A stretch of DNA of 64,000 nt, from the NCBI GenBank assembly GCA_017545245.1, contig JAFWPB010000066.1, positions 1 through 64,000 on the forward strand, read 5' to 3'. The position numbers and the translations under genes are program-made. Numbering within the stretch: the first letter of the stretch is position 1; each line of letters opens with the position of its first letter. Positions 27,126 through 36,039 of the stretch are shown here, in pieces. The notes under the pieces were generated by a model. That model had not been told where the DNA came from. It saw only the letters and a program-made list of their open reading frames with translations, and made no database searches. The DNA is from Clostridiales bacterium (GTDB lineage: Bacteria; Bacillota; Clostridia; Saccharofermentanales; Saccharofermentanaceae).

Positions 27126-27280
27126 ATCTTGCCTCTGCCTCCGTGTTCCCTTGACCGGCACATCCCGCGCCAGTTTTTTCACCAATATCCGCGCACCACA
27201 AACAACACTATGTGCACCTTATCGTAAAGGTACCACATAGCGCTTGCCTCCCGCATCGCTATTACTAGTGATTTTTTCAA

Positions 27281-27904
27281 TTATTCGTCGATCACGAGTC
27301 CCGAGGACCGGACATTCACGGCCAGCTCGACCCTGTTTTTGAATCCGGTCTTCTGAAGGAGATTCTTAACATGAGAGCGGACCGTCCAGATACTCATGTT
27401 GAGCGCCTCGCCGATCTCCTGGTCGGAATAGCCATAGACTACTTTTCGGAGCACATCCAGTTCGCGCTGGGTAAAATCCGTGCTCGACGCAATCCCGATC
27501 GTCAGGACCGGCGTGGCTTCCGGATAGACCGTCTCTCCGGACAAGACCTTCTCGATCACGGTCTCAAGCGGCAACGATTCCTGCTCTTTATACCACATGC
27601 CTTCCGCACCGGCATCTTTCGCCTTCTCGATATAGGACACTTCCGGCATGCTTGTCACCAGGATGATCTTGATCTCCGGGTGGTCGCGCTTGATGCGGCC
27701 CGCCGCCTCGATCCCGTTGATTCCCGCAGTCATGACAATGTCCATGATGATCAGGTCGATCGGTTTACTGTCTGCGAAGTTGATCGCCATCTCGGCCGTG
27801 CCGATTGAATCCACGACATGGTAGTCCGGATTCTCCGAAAGGCTCGTCTGCAGCGCGATACGCTGCATCTTCTGATCGTCAACGATTAAGATATTATGTG
27901 CCAT
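27281..27904 (-). CDS. NarL/FixJ-type response regulator
   Basis: The 207-residue regulator has a receiver domain (MAHNILIVDDQKMQR, phospho-acceptor Asp in LIIMDIVM near residue 54). A LuxR-type HTH follows (FTQRELDVLRKVVYGYSDQE, about 142-200). ATG 27904 lies 11 bases inside the end of the kinase gene, so the pair is translationally coupled. It should bind DNA when phosphorylated by the upstream kinase. Targets are unknown. Confidence 0.92.
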   Translation of the reverse strand: MAHNILIVDDQKMQRIALQTSLSENPDYHVVDSIGTAEMAINFADSKPIDLIIMDIVMTAGINGIEAAGRIKRDHPEIKIILVTSMPEVSYIEKAKDAGAEGMWYKEQESLPLETVIEKVLSGETVYPEATPVLTIGIASSTDFTQRELDVLRKVVYGYSDQEIGEALNMSIWTVRSHVKNLLQKTGFKNRVELAVNVRSSGLVIDE

Positions 27905-29171
27905 GTTGCTTCTCCCCCAGTTCAATATGCAGTGCAAAACGCGGCATGCTGTCGATAAACATACTGCCACCCTGCGCCTCAACTCTTTTTCTCAGATTCT
28001 TCAGGCCGCCCTTTTCCTCGACCTTGCCGGCCGGCGGCTGTCCGTCATTCGTAAATGTATATGTGCAGCGCCCGTCCTTGTGAACGGTCTTAACATGCAG
28101 CGTCGTTGCCTCCGCATGTTTGACCATATTACCAATACAGACCGCCATCGCGTGGATCAGGAGATTTCTCGTATCGTAATCCGACGGCAGTTCCTCATCG
28201 ATAGCGATCGTGAGTCCCAGCGATTTCGCACTCTGGAAAATATCGTCGTACGCGTCCTTGGCCTCCGATTGTTCGTTCTCTTCCACATAGGAAATGTTTC
28301 TTTGCCAGAGTGTCAGGAATCCTCTTTTCTTTTCCATATCCGGCTGTTCGATAAACGCCTTCGCCGTGATCAAAGCACGTCCCCAGTCATCGTGAATGCG
28401 GATCTTCGAGTCCAGGATCTCTTTTTCGATATTCAGCGCATCGATCCTCTCACCGACCGTCTTCAGCCTCGTGCCCCGGTGACGGAGACGCTCCTTCTTT
28501 TCCTCCAGATCATGGACCAGTGCATACTCCTCCGTGACATCCGCTGCCAGCACCTCGTAAAGCTCCATGCCGTCCGCTCTGACCTTGTTACGGCGCCAGC
28601 TCCGAACACTTCCGTCCGGCAGCATATAGATCGGTGCCTCACCCTTACTGATGCACGAACCCGACTGTGCCCGTCCTTGCGAAATCGTCTCCCAAAGCGC
28701 TAGCCCGTCGACCATGCTTTTCCCTGTGAGGCTGTTCCAGATCTTTTCCATGCTATCATTATGGAGCTTGATGCGGCCGTCTCCATAGTAGTAGCAGACG
28801 CCCGTTCTGAGCTGGTCGACCGACTCTTTGACCGAGCCCGGATAGATGCGTGTTTTCCGTCTTCGGATACTGTAGCGGACTTGAAGCAGGATGCCGATAC
28901 TAAGAAGCAAAAGCACTGCAAAAGTTCCGGCTGTCACGGCTGGACCGTACGTGATAAACACGCCTTCGTTAGCCATGATCGTGATCAGGTGCGCAAGAAG
29001 AAGCGCCGCGACATTACCGAGGATACGCTTTCTTCCGGCCTTATGCCGGACCCCGTCAAAGAGGCTGTCGAACAGGCCGAGCGTAACCACCGCGCTCCAC
29101 AAGAAACACAAACCGCGGAGGACCATGAGGTCATCGGAAAGATTCAGTTCTTTTACCGCCAGAATCAACAT
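27894..29171 (-). CDS. Sensor histidine kinase
   Basis: The 425-residue kinase has two or three N-terminal membrane segments (within about 15-100) and a PAS-like region (about 118-225). A DHp helix follows with KIRIHDDWGRAL, the phospho-acceptor His near residue 265 in an H-D-x-x-G context. The ATPase domain has an N-box IGNMVKHAEATTLHV and G-boxes NDGQPP and GGLKNLRKRVEAQGG. It overlaps the 7TM gene by seven bases at its start and the regulator by 11 bases at its end. Confidence 0.88.
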   Translation of the reverse strand: MLILAVKELNLSDDLMVLRGLCFLWSAVVTLGLFDSLFDGVRHKAGRKRILGNVAALLLAHLITIMANEGVFITYGPAVTAGTFAVLLLLSIGILLQVRYSIRRRKTRIYPGSVKESVDQLRTGVCYYYGDGRIKLHNDSMEKIWNSLTGKSMVDGLALWETISQGRAQSGSCISKGEAPIYMLPDGSVRSWRRNKVRADGMELYEVLAADVTEEYALVHDLEEKKERLRHRGTRLKTVGERIDALNIEKEILDSKIRIHDDWGRALITAKAFIEQPDMEKKRGFLTLWQRNISYVEENEQSEAKDAYDDIFQSAKSLGLTIAIDEELPSDYDTRNLLIHAMAVCIGNMVKHAEATTLHVKTVHKDGRCTYTFTNDGQPPAGKVEEKGGLKNLRKRVEAQGGSMFIDSMPRFALHIELGEKQHGT

Positions 29172-30760
29172 GTGATATACGTTACCTCTTCCTCTTTATC
29201 GAAAGACAACAGCGTGTCTTTCCCGATTCGTTCTCTCAAATGCTCCGCGGACTTTCCTTCCAGAAGGTGGTCCGCCATGATGCGCATCGAGCAGTTCTTT
29301 CCTTTCGAAACATTCACCATGATGCTGCACTCCTTGCCAAGAAATTCCATCGACACGGCGTGGAACACCTCGTACATCCGGATCAGTTTTTCAGCCGGGA
29401 CTTTTCCTTTACCGTTCACCATGACATTGCAGCGCGTCTTCGTCTGCGAGATAAAATACATCGACTCACGAAGCGCGTACTCCAGTTCGCTCAGGCTGAT
29501 CTCGGGGTTGTCGTGCGCGAGGATCGAGAGGTTGCCGCGTCTCTTGATAAAAGCACCCAGCACCGTGGCGACCCGTGTTTTTTCAATTTCATCCGGCCCG
29601 CCTTTCCGGATCGATTCCAGAAGTCTCTGCAGGCTCGTCACCTCGGGGCGGACGGAATCATAGAGTTCATCGTAAAGATTCATCAGGGCATCCATTTCCT
29701 GTTTCTTACTGTTCGTCTCATGCTCCAGCTCGAGGAGCGCATTCTCATCAGCCAGTTCTTTTGTCACCTCAATAAGGGAAGCCCGGATCTCATTGATCTT
29801 CGAAAGGTCGTCCTGCCAGACCACTTTACCGCCACGGATAGCCTGTGCGGTCACGCGGTAATCCGGCGAATCCTCATGCGAAACAAAGTTGGCCGTGCGG
29901 TACACGATCGCACCTTCGACATCGCAGATATATGCGTCCAGACCCGACGCCTCAAAAAGCGTCCCGTAGTCGGAATTCGTAGGGATCAGGCCGATCTGGA
30001 TGCAGCTTTCCCAGAAACCGATAAAGAGAAACTCGAATGCTTCCTGAAGATTAAAAAGCTTCGAACCGAACAGTTTTGGCGCACCGCCGCTGATATAGTA
30101 GGCAGCGATCATGCCAATGCCGAGGACAAGAGCAAGTACAGGTATGAACGCCAGGCGACGGCTGGCGCTGAGACTGCATCGGTGAAACAGGATCACGAAG
30201 GTCGCGATGACCGCAATCAGCGAACACGCCACCAGCGCGAAGTATGCGATTCCGAAGCTGTATTTCATGTGATCCGGATCGAGGTCCTTGATCTTAAAAA
30301 CGAAGTTATGGAGTGGATTCGTCAGCACAAGTGAGCAAAGAATTGCCGCAATCACATGAAGGATCCGCGTCATCCGGTGGGTCCGCCGTTCGTTATAGAC
30401 ACCGACCCGAAGGGCGATATTCAGCGAAGTAAAAGGCAGAAGCACGATCGGGATGTAGTAGATGTACCACAGATACTCGTTCGGCTTTCGGAACATGCCA
30501 AAGTAATTCCACTTTAAGACGCGCAGTAAAAACAGCACGACCAGCGACGCCGCGCCGACAAAAAAGAGGCGCCGCATGGTACCACTGATGATCCGTTCAC
30601 GGACGGAGAGATACCATGCGACGACAAAACCCATATATGCAAATGAAATAATATCGTGGGTACGTCCCGGAATAAATGTATTGACGAAATTGAACAGCAA
30701 AATGCCTGCGAAAACCAACACAAAATGCAGTATTCTTTTTTTCTGCGTGCTGCTGATCAT
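29165..30760 (-). CDS. 7TM sensor with degenerate kinase-like C-terminus
   Basis: The 531-residue protein has seven or more N-terminal membrane segments (about 8-240), like the 7TM N-terminal module of some histidine kinases. A PAS-like region (about 260-320), a coiled coil (about 320-370) and a helical C-terminus follow. The C-terminus follows a kinase plan but has no H-box histidine and no recognisable N or G boxes. It is therefore probably a pseudo-kinase sensor that works with the kinase encoded next. ATG 30760 follows GAGG; a TTG six bases upstream is not needed. Confidence 0.8.
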   Translation of the reverse strand: MISSTQKKRILHFVLVFAGILLFNFVNTFIPGRTHDIISFAYMGFVVAWYLSVRERIISGTMRRLFFVGAASLVVLFLLRVLKWNYFGMFRKPNEYLWYIYYIPIVLLPFTSLNIALRVGVYNERRTHRMTRILHVIAAILCSLVLTNPLHNFVFKIKDLDPDHMKYSFGIAYFALVACSLIAVIATFVILFHRCSLSASRRLAFIPVLALVLGIGMIAAYYISGGAPKLFGSKLFNLQEAFEFLFIGFWESCIQIGLIPTNSDYGTLFEASGLDAYICDVEGAIVYRTANFVSHEDSPDYRVTAQAIRGGKVVWQDDLSKINEIRASLIEVTKELADENALLELEHETNSKKQEMDALMNLYDELYDSVRPEVTSLQRLLESIRKGGPDEIEKTRVATVLGAFIKRRGNLSILAHDNPEISLSELEYALRESMYFISQTKTRCNVMVNGKGKVPAEKLIRMYEVFHAVSMEFLGKECSIMVNVSKGKNCSMRIMADHLLEGKSAEHLRERIGKDTLLSFDKEEEVTYITC

Positions 30761-30827
30761 ACCCAACCTCGCTCCACCATTCCGTTTCGATTTTACTACT
30801 TAACGGTTTTGGACGCCACGTTTCCTA

Positions 30828-32138
30828 TCAAGATTGGCTCTGCTTTTCTTTTAGCTTCGTAAAAGCACTGGCGACCTTCTTGTCTCCGCATGCATTTGCT
30901 GCCTCTTCGAGCGAGTCAAATTTCTCCGGACAAAGCGCTAGCACCGCTTTCATGGCCGGCTCTTTCGAAAGCCAATTTGCATCCGGGTCCGCGATCAGAT
31001 CCGACATGACTTTCGTAAATTCATCCGCGTTGAAATACGTCGCGTTTTCACGCCACTTGTTTTCTTCCATGTTCTTTTCTGAAACCATATTGAAATTGGA
31101 AATACCGCTCCATGCAGGAACATTTTCGTTTCTCGGTGTCTTGCCATAGTAGTCCAGAGTCGCCTTATACGCCGCTTCACAAGTCGACTCGTGCGACGGG
31201 TAGTCCAGCCACATCCAGGACAGACCGCGGATCGCATCGCCATGCACCTTGGCACGGGACTCATCGTTCAGGATCGCCACGATCGGCTCGATCACCGCCT
31301 CATCATGAAGCTTACCACTATTCGCAAGTGCACTTTTCTGCACATCGATATCTGGATCGTTCATCATCTCGATGATCTTCTCCACCGTGCCGTCCACACC
31401 TCTGGACCAGGAATTACCGATCGCAATGGCCGCTCTCACACGGATCCTTGCTTTCTCGTGGTCCGCCATCTTAAAGATGAACTCCGCCACCTTCGGGTCG
31501 TTCTTCATCTCGTTCATCAAACCGCAGGTAGCACTGTACAAGCAGTAATCATCAGTTTCAGTTTCAAGGATGGTAAGTGCTTTTGCCATGGACTTATCGT
31601 TCACACCAAAAAGCCCTTGCAGGCTTGCCAGGCCATAGCCTCTGACCTGCGGAAATTCACTGTCCAGAAGTTTGTCCATGACCTTGTCGATGGAAAGTTT
31701 CTTGACCAGCTTGATCGCTTCTTTTGTCGGAGAATTGCTGGACGCCATCTCCATCTTCTCGTAATCGAGATCACAGAAACGGTACGTCTCGAGGAGGCGG
31801 AAGTATTCGTCTTCAGTGAGGTTCTGCGGATCTTTGATGTCACACGCCTCAAGAAGTTCCTCCGGCGTCATGGCATCGTACTTTTCTTTCGTGAGCTCGC
31901 CCTGCGCTGCAACAGTTGTGGCTTCCGTCGTCGCTTCTGTTGTCGCTTCCGTTGTGGCTTCGCTGCTTTCCCCTTTGGTTTCCTCTGTCGCGGATTCCTT
32001 CGTGGTCTCCTCCTCACCCGCGGTCGTGGTCACCTTAGTCGTTTCACTTTCTTTCGTCGTCTCGTCCTTCTTGTCACAAGCAGCAACCGATGCCACCATG
32101 GCAAAAAGCAAAACACATGCAATGATTCTTCTTTTCAT
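30828..32138 (-). CDS. HEAT-repeat lipoprotein
   Basis: The 436-residue lipoprotein has a signal peptide and lipobox VAAC. A Thr/Glu-rich linker follows (about 25-80, with four EATT-type repeats encoded by a DNA repeat). Helical repeats of HEAT type fill about 130-330 (VRGYGLASLQGLFG, ARIRVRAAIAIGNSW, DIDVQKSALANSG). HEAT arrays bind proteins; the partner is unknown. ATG 32138 follows AGGAGAG. The leader region upstream holds repeat units. Confidence 0.85.
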   Translation of the reverse strand: MKRRIIACVLLFAMVASVAACDKKDETTKESETTKVTTTAGEEETTKESATEETKGESSEATTEATTEATTEATTVAAQGELTKEKYDAMTPEELLEACDIKDPQNLTEDEYFRLLETYRFCDLDYEKMEMASSNSPTKEAIKLVKKLSIDKVMDKLLDSEFPQVRGYGLASLQGLFGVNDKSMAKALTILETETDDYCLYSATCGLMNEMKNDPKVAEFIFKMADHEKARIRVRAAIAIGNSWSRGVDGTVEKIIEMMNDPDIDVQKSALANSGKLHDEAVIEPIVAILNDESRAKVHGDAIRGLSWMWLDYPSHESTCEAAYKATLDYYGKTPRNENVPAWSGISNFNMVSEKNMEENKWRENATYFNADEFTKVMSDLIADPDANWLSKEPAMKAVLALCPEKFDSLEEAANACGDKKVASAFTKLKEKQSQS

Positions 32139-32299
32139 ATTCTCTCTCCTGTTCCTTTCACATTGAATTTGAACAAGAAGCACACAAAAGTCCTCGTGCT
32201 TCGAGATGAGAGTATCATAGGCACGTGTTTTTCACATCGCTAGAATTAGTGAACTTTAAGAAGCAGCAGCGACGTGCTTTAGAATACTGCTTGCAGGTG

Positions 32300-32346
32300 A
32301 AAAGTCTTACACCCGGTCAGATTTGCTATTTCTCTGACACCTGCCA
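32300..32346 (-). repeat. Degenerate inverted type B unit
   Basis: Read on the plus strand it opens AAAAGTCTTACA, then GGTC and ATTTGC, and ends near TCTGACA. This matches the reverse complement of a type B unit with several changes, suggesting an old decayed copy. Confidence 0.6.
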
Positions 32347-32350
32347 CATT

Positions 32351-32461
32351 TGTCTGAATATGCGTCTGATTTTGCCTCGATTCAGACACACTTTCAGACA
32401 TTTGCTTCATTTGTCTGAATATGCGTCTGATTTTGCCTTGATTCAGACACACTTTCAGACA
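32351..32461. repeat. Type A hairpin repeat array, 2 units (locus 2)
   Basis: Two units start at 32351 and 32412 (period 61 bp), each with TGTCTGAA, CGTCTGA, TCAGACA and TTTCAGACA arms, and are joined by TTTGCTTCATT. Orientation is as at locus 1. Confidence 0.9.
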
Positions 32462-32485
32462 TTTGGCTTGTTTAATGCGGCTGAA

Positions 32486-33373
32486 TTATATCTTACTCAT
32501 GAACCTTCCATCCTGCCGTTCAAAGCCATATTTCTCATACAAACCATGCGCGTCTTTGGTCACCAGGATCCCGCGAAGGCCCGCATATTTCGGACTCGCC
32601 AGAATATAGGAAACCAAAGTCTTTCCCAGGCCATTGCCGCGCTGGCTTTCGTCAATGATCACATCCGCCAGATAATAGGTTGTCGCATAATCCGTGATCA
32701 CACGAGCAAATCCGACCAGATTCGGTTCACCATCCACATAGATCCCATAGCAGTCCGAATGCCGCATCGACTTCTCGATCTTCTCAACCGGACGCTGTCC
32801 CGCCCAGTATGTCGTCTTCAGAAGTCTCGCCACATCTTCCACCTGGATCTGGGACATGCCTTCCACGATACGGAAGTTCACTTTTGCAGGCACCTCGCCC
32901 ACTGCCGTATCCTCATTGCCGCTTTCGCCCGCGCCACGCACCATCTTATAATGCGGAATCCCATCCAAAATGAATTCCTCTGAAACCTTCTTAAATCCGA
33001 ACTTGCCGTAAAAACCTTCCGCATACGTCTGTGCCTCAAGATAGATCGGCACATCGCCATAGGTTTCCGTCAACACTCGGATACCTTCCTCCATGACCAC
33101 CCGGCCATAGCCCGCCGAACGCTTTGTCTCTGAAGTCAGCACACGCCCGATTGCAGGATACTCCGAATGCTCGACGCCTTTTGCAAGAATACGCAGATAC
33201 GCCTGCACGCCGTCCTCATCCGTGATCCAGACATGGATCGCATCCTGATCCCGGTCATCCAGTTCCGGAGCCAGACAATGCTGCTCCACCACAAACACAT
33301 CCACACGCAGTTTCAAGATACCGTACATTTCCTCCGGCGTTAAATCCTGAAATTTCTTCACATGCAATTCCAT
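32486..33373 (-). CDS. Fused double GNAT acetyltransferase (ElaA-like plus GNAT)
   Basis: The 295-residue protein has two GNAT domains. The N-terminal one (about 1-150) is ElaA-like (MYGILKLRVDVFVVEQHC, GYGRVVMEEGI acyl-CoA loop, YGKFGFKKVSEEF). The C-terminal one (about 155-295) resembles a separate GNAT family (RQRGNGLGKTLV here as SQRGNGLGKTLV, TKDAHGLYEKYGF). Both acetyl-CoA loops look intact. The two are usually separate genes. AAGGAG precedes ATG 33373. Substrates are unknown. Confidence 0.87.
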   Translation of the reverse strand: MELHVKKFQDLTPEEMYGILKLRVDVFVVEQHCLAPELDDRDQDAIHVWITDEDGVQAYLRILAKGVEHSEYPAIGRVLTSETKRSAGYGRVVMEEGIRVLTETYGDVPIYLEAQTYAEGFYGKFGFKKVSEEFILDGIPHYKMVRGAGESGNEDTAVGEVPAKVNFRIVEGMSQIQVEDVARLLKTTYWAGQRPVEKIEKSMRHSDCYGIYVDGEPNLVGFARVITDYATTYYLADVIIDESQRGNGLGKTLVSYILASPKYAGLRGILVTKDAHGLYEKYGFERQDGRFMSKI

Positions 33374-33410
33374 ATCAAACGACTCCTTCCGGTGCATCCG
33401 CCACCGCAAG

Positions 33411-33446
33411 AAAAAAAAGGACGCATCCCTCTCGCGGCATGCGTCC
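33411..33446 (-). terminator. Terminator for cyclophilin-like lipoprotein gene
   Basis: The stem GGACGCAT (33419-33426) pairs with ATGCGTCC (33439-33446). On the minus strand it is followed by eight Ts (33418-33411). Confidence 0.88.
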
Positions 33447-33470
33447 ATTATATCATTTCAAAAGCCCTCA

Positions 33471-34025
33471 CTATTTACAATAGTAAAACGCCAGAACGAT
33501 ATCCCATTTATCCCGGAACAGGCGAGCGAACCACTCACTTTCAGCAAAATTGTCAAGTTTCCCGAGCCGCACATACTCGCCCTCATGCTCCTTATAGCAA
33601 AGCAGGATCTGATTCCCATTACTGAGCACCAGGTCTCCGGGCATCACTTTCATCTTCTCCGCCGTGCCGGGAAGCGTCACCCCGAGATCCCCGCTTTGCG
33701 CATAGTCCTCAACAAACGAAAGCTTTGCAAGTATCACGGCTTCTTTCGTTTTTTCCGTCAAAGCACGAACCGTCTTGTTATCCGCCCACTTCACATTTTC
33801 CTGGAAGTTCCAGACATCCGTCTCACCGGACTCTTCATGCTTTGCGCCGATCAAAGTTGCCAGCCACAGCTGCGGCTCCCTCTCCTCATACCTGGGAAGC
33901 GTTGTATGGAAAATCTCCTTAGGAGTCGAGGTTTCTGGTTCCAACTTGCACGCCACAAGACTCATCACCATCGCGATCACGATTCCAATCCAAAAGCACT
34001 TGCCCAGAGTTTTCATTCTATTCAT
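33471..34025 (-). CDS. Lipoprotein with cyclophilin-like fold domain
   Basis: The 184-residue lipoprotein has a signal peptide and lipobox LVAC. The second half (about 105-165) carries the pattern of a bacterial cyclophilin-like domain: V-T-L-P-G-T-A then PGDLVLSNGNQILLCYKE and VRLGKLDN. These domains have a cyclophilin fold but no proven isomerase activity. GGAGG precedes ATG 34025. Immediately upstream lies a type B repeat array. Confidence 0.78.
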   Translation of the reverse strand: MNRMKTLGKCFWIGIVIAMVMSLVACKLEPETSTPKEIFHTTLPRYEEREPQLWLATLIGAKHEESGETDVWNFQENVKWADNKTVRALTEKTKEAVILAKLSFVEDYAQSGDLGVTLPGTAEKMKVMPGDLVLSNGNQILLCYKEHEGEYVRLGKLDNFAESEWFARLFRDKWDIVLAFYYCK

Positions 34026-34096
34026 TGTCCTATCCTCCGTAATTAACTTGGTTACCCATATTAACAACTTTACAGAGGAAATCTTACACTCAGACG

Positions 34097-34339
34097 AAAA
34101 GTCTGATAGTTGGTCAGATGAAGGGGGCAAATTAGACCAGATGTCAGACTTTCAGGCGAAAAGTCTGATAGTTGGTCAGATAGAGGGGGCAAATTAGACC
34201 AGATGTCAGACTTTCAGACGAAAAGTCTGATAGTTGGTCAGATAGAGGGGGCAAATTAGACCAGGTGTCAGACTTTCAGGCGAAAAGTCTGATAGTTGGT
34301 CAGATAGAGGGGGCAAATTAGACCAGATGTCAGACTTTT
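34097..34339. repeat. Type B hairpin repeat array, 4 units (locus 3)
   Basis: Four units start at 34097, 34159, 34221 and 34283, period 62 bp. Each carries AAAAGTCTGATAGTTGGTC and GACCAG-TGTCAGACTTT arms around a GAGGGGGCAAATTA loop; the linker here is CAGGCG or CAGACG. It fills nearly the whole 342-bp gap between two genes, and no other feature is seen there. Confidence 0.93.
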
Positions 34340-34367
34340 CGGTCGAACAGCCGCCCCCCGTGCTCAC

Positions 34368-35909
34368 TCAACCCTCATCCGAAAACTCGTCCCAGCTCCG
34401 CTCGTCTTCCTTGTACCCACTCTTCATCTTGTAGCGCACGACCGCTTTGATGATGAACCCGGAAAGCAGGATAAGCGCAATGATGACCCAGCCGAAAAGG
34501 ATATTCGCCTTGAGCGAGTACCCGTCCGCCTTGCCATAGATACCACCGGCGCGGATAAGGTTAACGATATTCCATGTAAAAAGCCCTGCCAGCACAAGCG
34601 GCGAAACAACCTTGATCGAAGGCATGAACCACCAGCCAGGCATCTTGAAACTCTTGGTGTTGCGGTTGATCTGCTCGAGGATCCGCGACGTCTTGAAGAA
34701 CCATCCGGCCACGATCACCTCGAGGATTCCCGTAAGGATCAGCGTGTAGCTGTTGATGAAATAATCCGCGATATCCAGGACTGCAAGACCTGCGCCCGTA
34801 ACATAGATGAGGCTCAGCACACCCTCGATGATGCAGATCGTGAGGGTCGTCTTTTTCTTATTCAGATGGAACTTATCCGAAAGCGCTGTCGAGATACCTT
34901 CCACGATGGAAAACAGCGAGTCGATCGCCAGCGTAATCAGGCAGAAGTAGAAAATGAACGCGAAGATCATGTTGATTACACCGCTGTTGGAAAGCTTTAC
35001 GATCGCCTGCGGATAAATGATAAACGCCGTCGCGATACCGGAAGCGGACATATTGTCCAGCATGCCTACGCCCGCCATGGTCGTAAACATAACAATACCC
35101 GCCAGCACGCTGATGATCATGTCAGAAAAAGCAATGATGATCGAGTCCACAGCGATATTGGCCTTGCTGTCGAGAAAAGAACCGTACGCGAACATGATCG
35201 CCATAGATGTGGACAGTGAGTAGAACACCTGGCCGATCGCATCGATCCAGAGATTCGAATCCGAAAGTGCACTCCACTTCGGAACGAAAAGCTTCGCCAC
35301 TCCGTCCAGCGCGCCCGGCATGGTAAAGCCACGTACCGCCAGCACCAGAAGGCAGATAACAGGAAGTGAAACCGTATATTTAACGACCTTACCAACCGTC
35401 GTCGTTCCGTTACGGATGCAAAGATAGCACAGCGCCCACGCAATCAGAAGGCAGATCAGCACCGGCCACGCGATCGTCGTAAACCCGGACGTCGTGCCCG
35501 TCGTCTTGATCGTCTCTGCCCAGAGGGAACTCGCCGCCTCTGTATCGCCGGTCATGCCCATAAACTTAAAACTCATAAAGAACATCAGGATGACCCACGC
35601 AAACACCGCGGCATAGTAGATGGAAATGCCGATACCATTGGAAACCGCAATCCAGCCGATCCCCTCGGCTCTCTTATTCAACGCCCGCATCGAACCCGGC
35701 GCGCTACTCTTCGTATGCCGCGCCACCGAAATCTCCACCATCAGAAGCGGGATACCGATCACCAGCATTGCCAGAAGATATACGAATAGAAAAGCACCGC
35801 CGCCGTATTTGGACGCCAGTCCCGGGAAACGCCAGGCATTTCCAAGGCCTACTGCCGAACCGATCGCCGCCAGAATAAAAGTCGATCTCGATGACCACTC
35901 ATCACGCAT
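34368..35909 (-). CDS. Neurotransmitter:sodium symporter family transporter
   Basis: The 513-residue transporter belongs to the NSS (SNF/LeuT) family. The signature GSAVGLGNAWRFP lies in the first helix (about 14-30) and YYAAVFAWV and SMAIMFAYGSF are further family blocks. Twelve hydrophobic segments are seen. It should take up an amino acid with Na+. GGAGGG touches ATG 35918 but lies nine bases from ATG 35909, so the latter is chosen. The gene is the only one between a terminator and an array of type B repeats. Confidence 0.9.
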   Translation of the reverse strand: MRDEWSSRSTFILAAIGSAVGLGNAWRFPGLASKYGGGAFLFVYLLAMLVIGIPLLMVEISVARHTKSSAPGSMRALNKRAEGIGWIAVSNGIGISIYYAAVFAWVILMFFMSFKFMGMTGDTEAASSLWAETIKTTGTTSGFTTIAWPVLICLLIAWALCYLCIRNGTTTVGKVVKYTVSLPVICLLVLAVRGFTMPGALDGVAKLFVPKWSALSDSNLWIDAIGQVFYSLSTSMAIMFAYGSFLDSKANIAVDSIIIAFSDMIISVLAGIVMFTTMAGVGMLDNMSASGIATAFIIYPQAIVKLSNSGVINMIFAFIFYFCLITLAIDSLFSIVEGISTALSDKFHLNKKKTTLTICIIEGVLSLIYVTGAGLAVLDIADYFINSYTLILTGILEVIVAGWFFKTSRILEQINRNTKSFKMPGWWFMPSIKVVSPLVLAGLFTWNIVNLIRAGGIYGKADGYSLKANILFGWVIIALILLSGFIIKAVVRYKMKSGYKEDERSWDEFSDEG

Positions 35910-35972
35910 GAAACTCATCCCTCCAACATAAACACTCACAGATGGCTTGCCACCCAAAGAGCATTATAGCAG

Positions 35973-36015
35973 AAAAGAGGCGCCTCGGTGATTTTCATCA
36001 CTCGTAGACGCCTCT
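35973..36015 (-). terminator. Terminator after HerA gene
   Basis: A long imperfect stem (AGAGGCG at 35976-35982 with CGCCTCT at 36009-36015, continued by TGAT/ATCA) is followed by TTTTCTG on the minus strand. TATAAT in the same stretch could serve the NSS gene. Confidence 0.78.
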
Positions 36016-36039
36016 GTGGTTTCAAAGATCGTTCTGAAC

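Larger units (their letters stand above)
32139..32485. other. Intergenic region with mixed repeats (locus 2)
   Basis: This 347-bp gap holds two type A units (32351-32461) and a degraded, inverted type B unit (about 32300-32346). The rest shows no gene. It separates the 5' end of the HEAT lipoprotein gene from the 3' end of the acetyltransferase gene. Confidence 0.8.

Noticed and set aside
29240..30334. Plus-strand frame antisense to the 7TM sensor gene
   Set aside because: No ribosome site or domain; the minus-strand operon is well supported by overlapping starts and stops.
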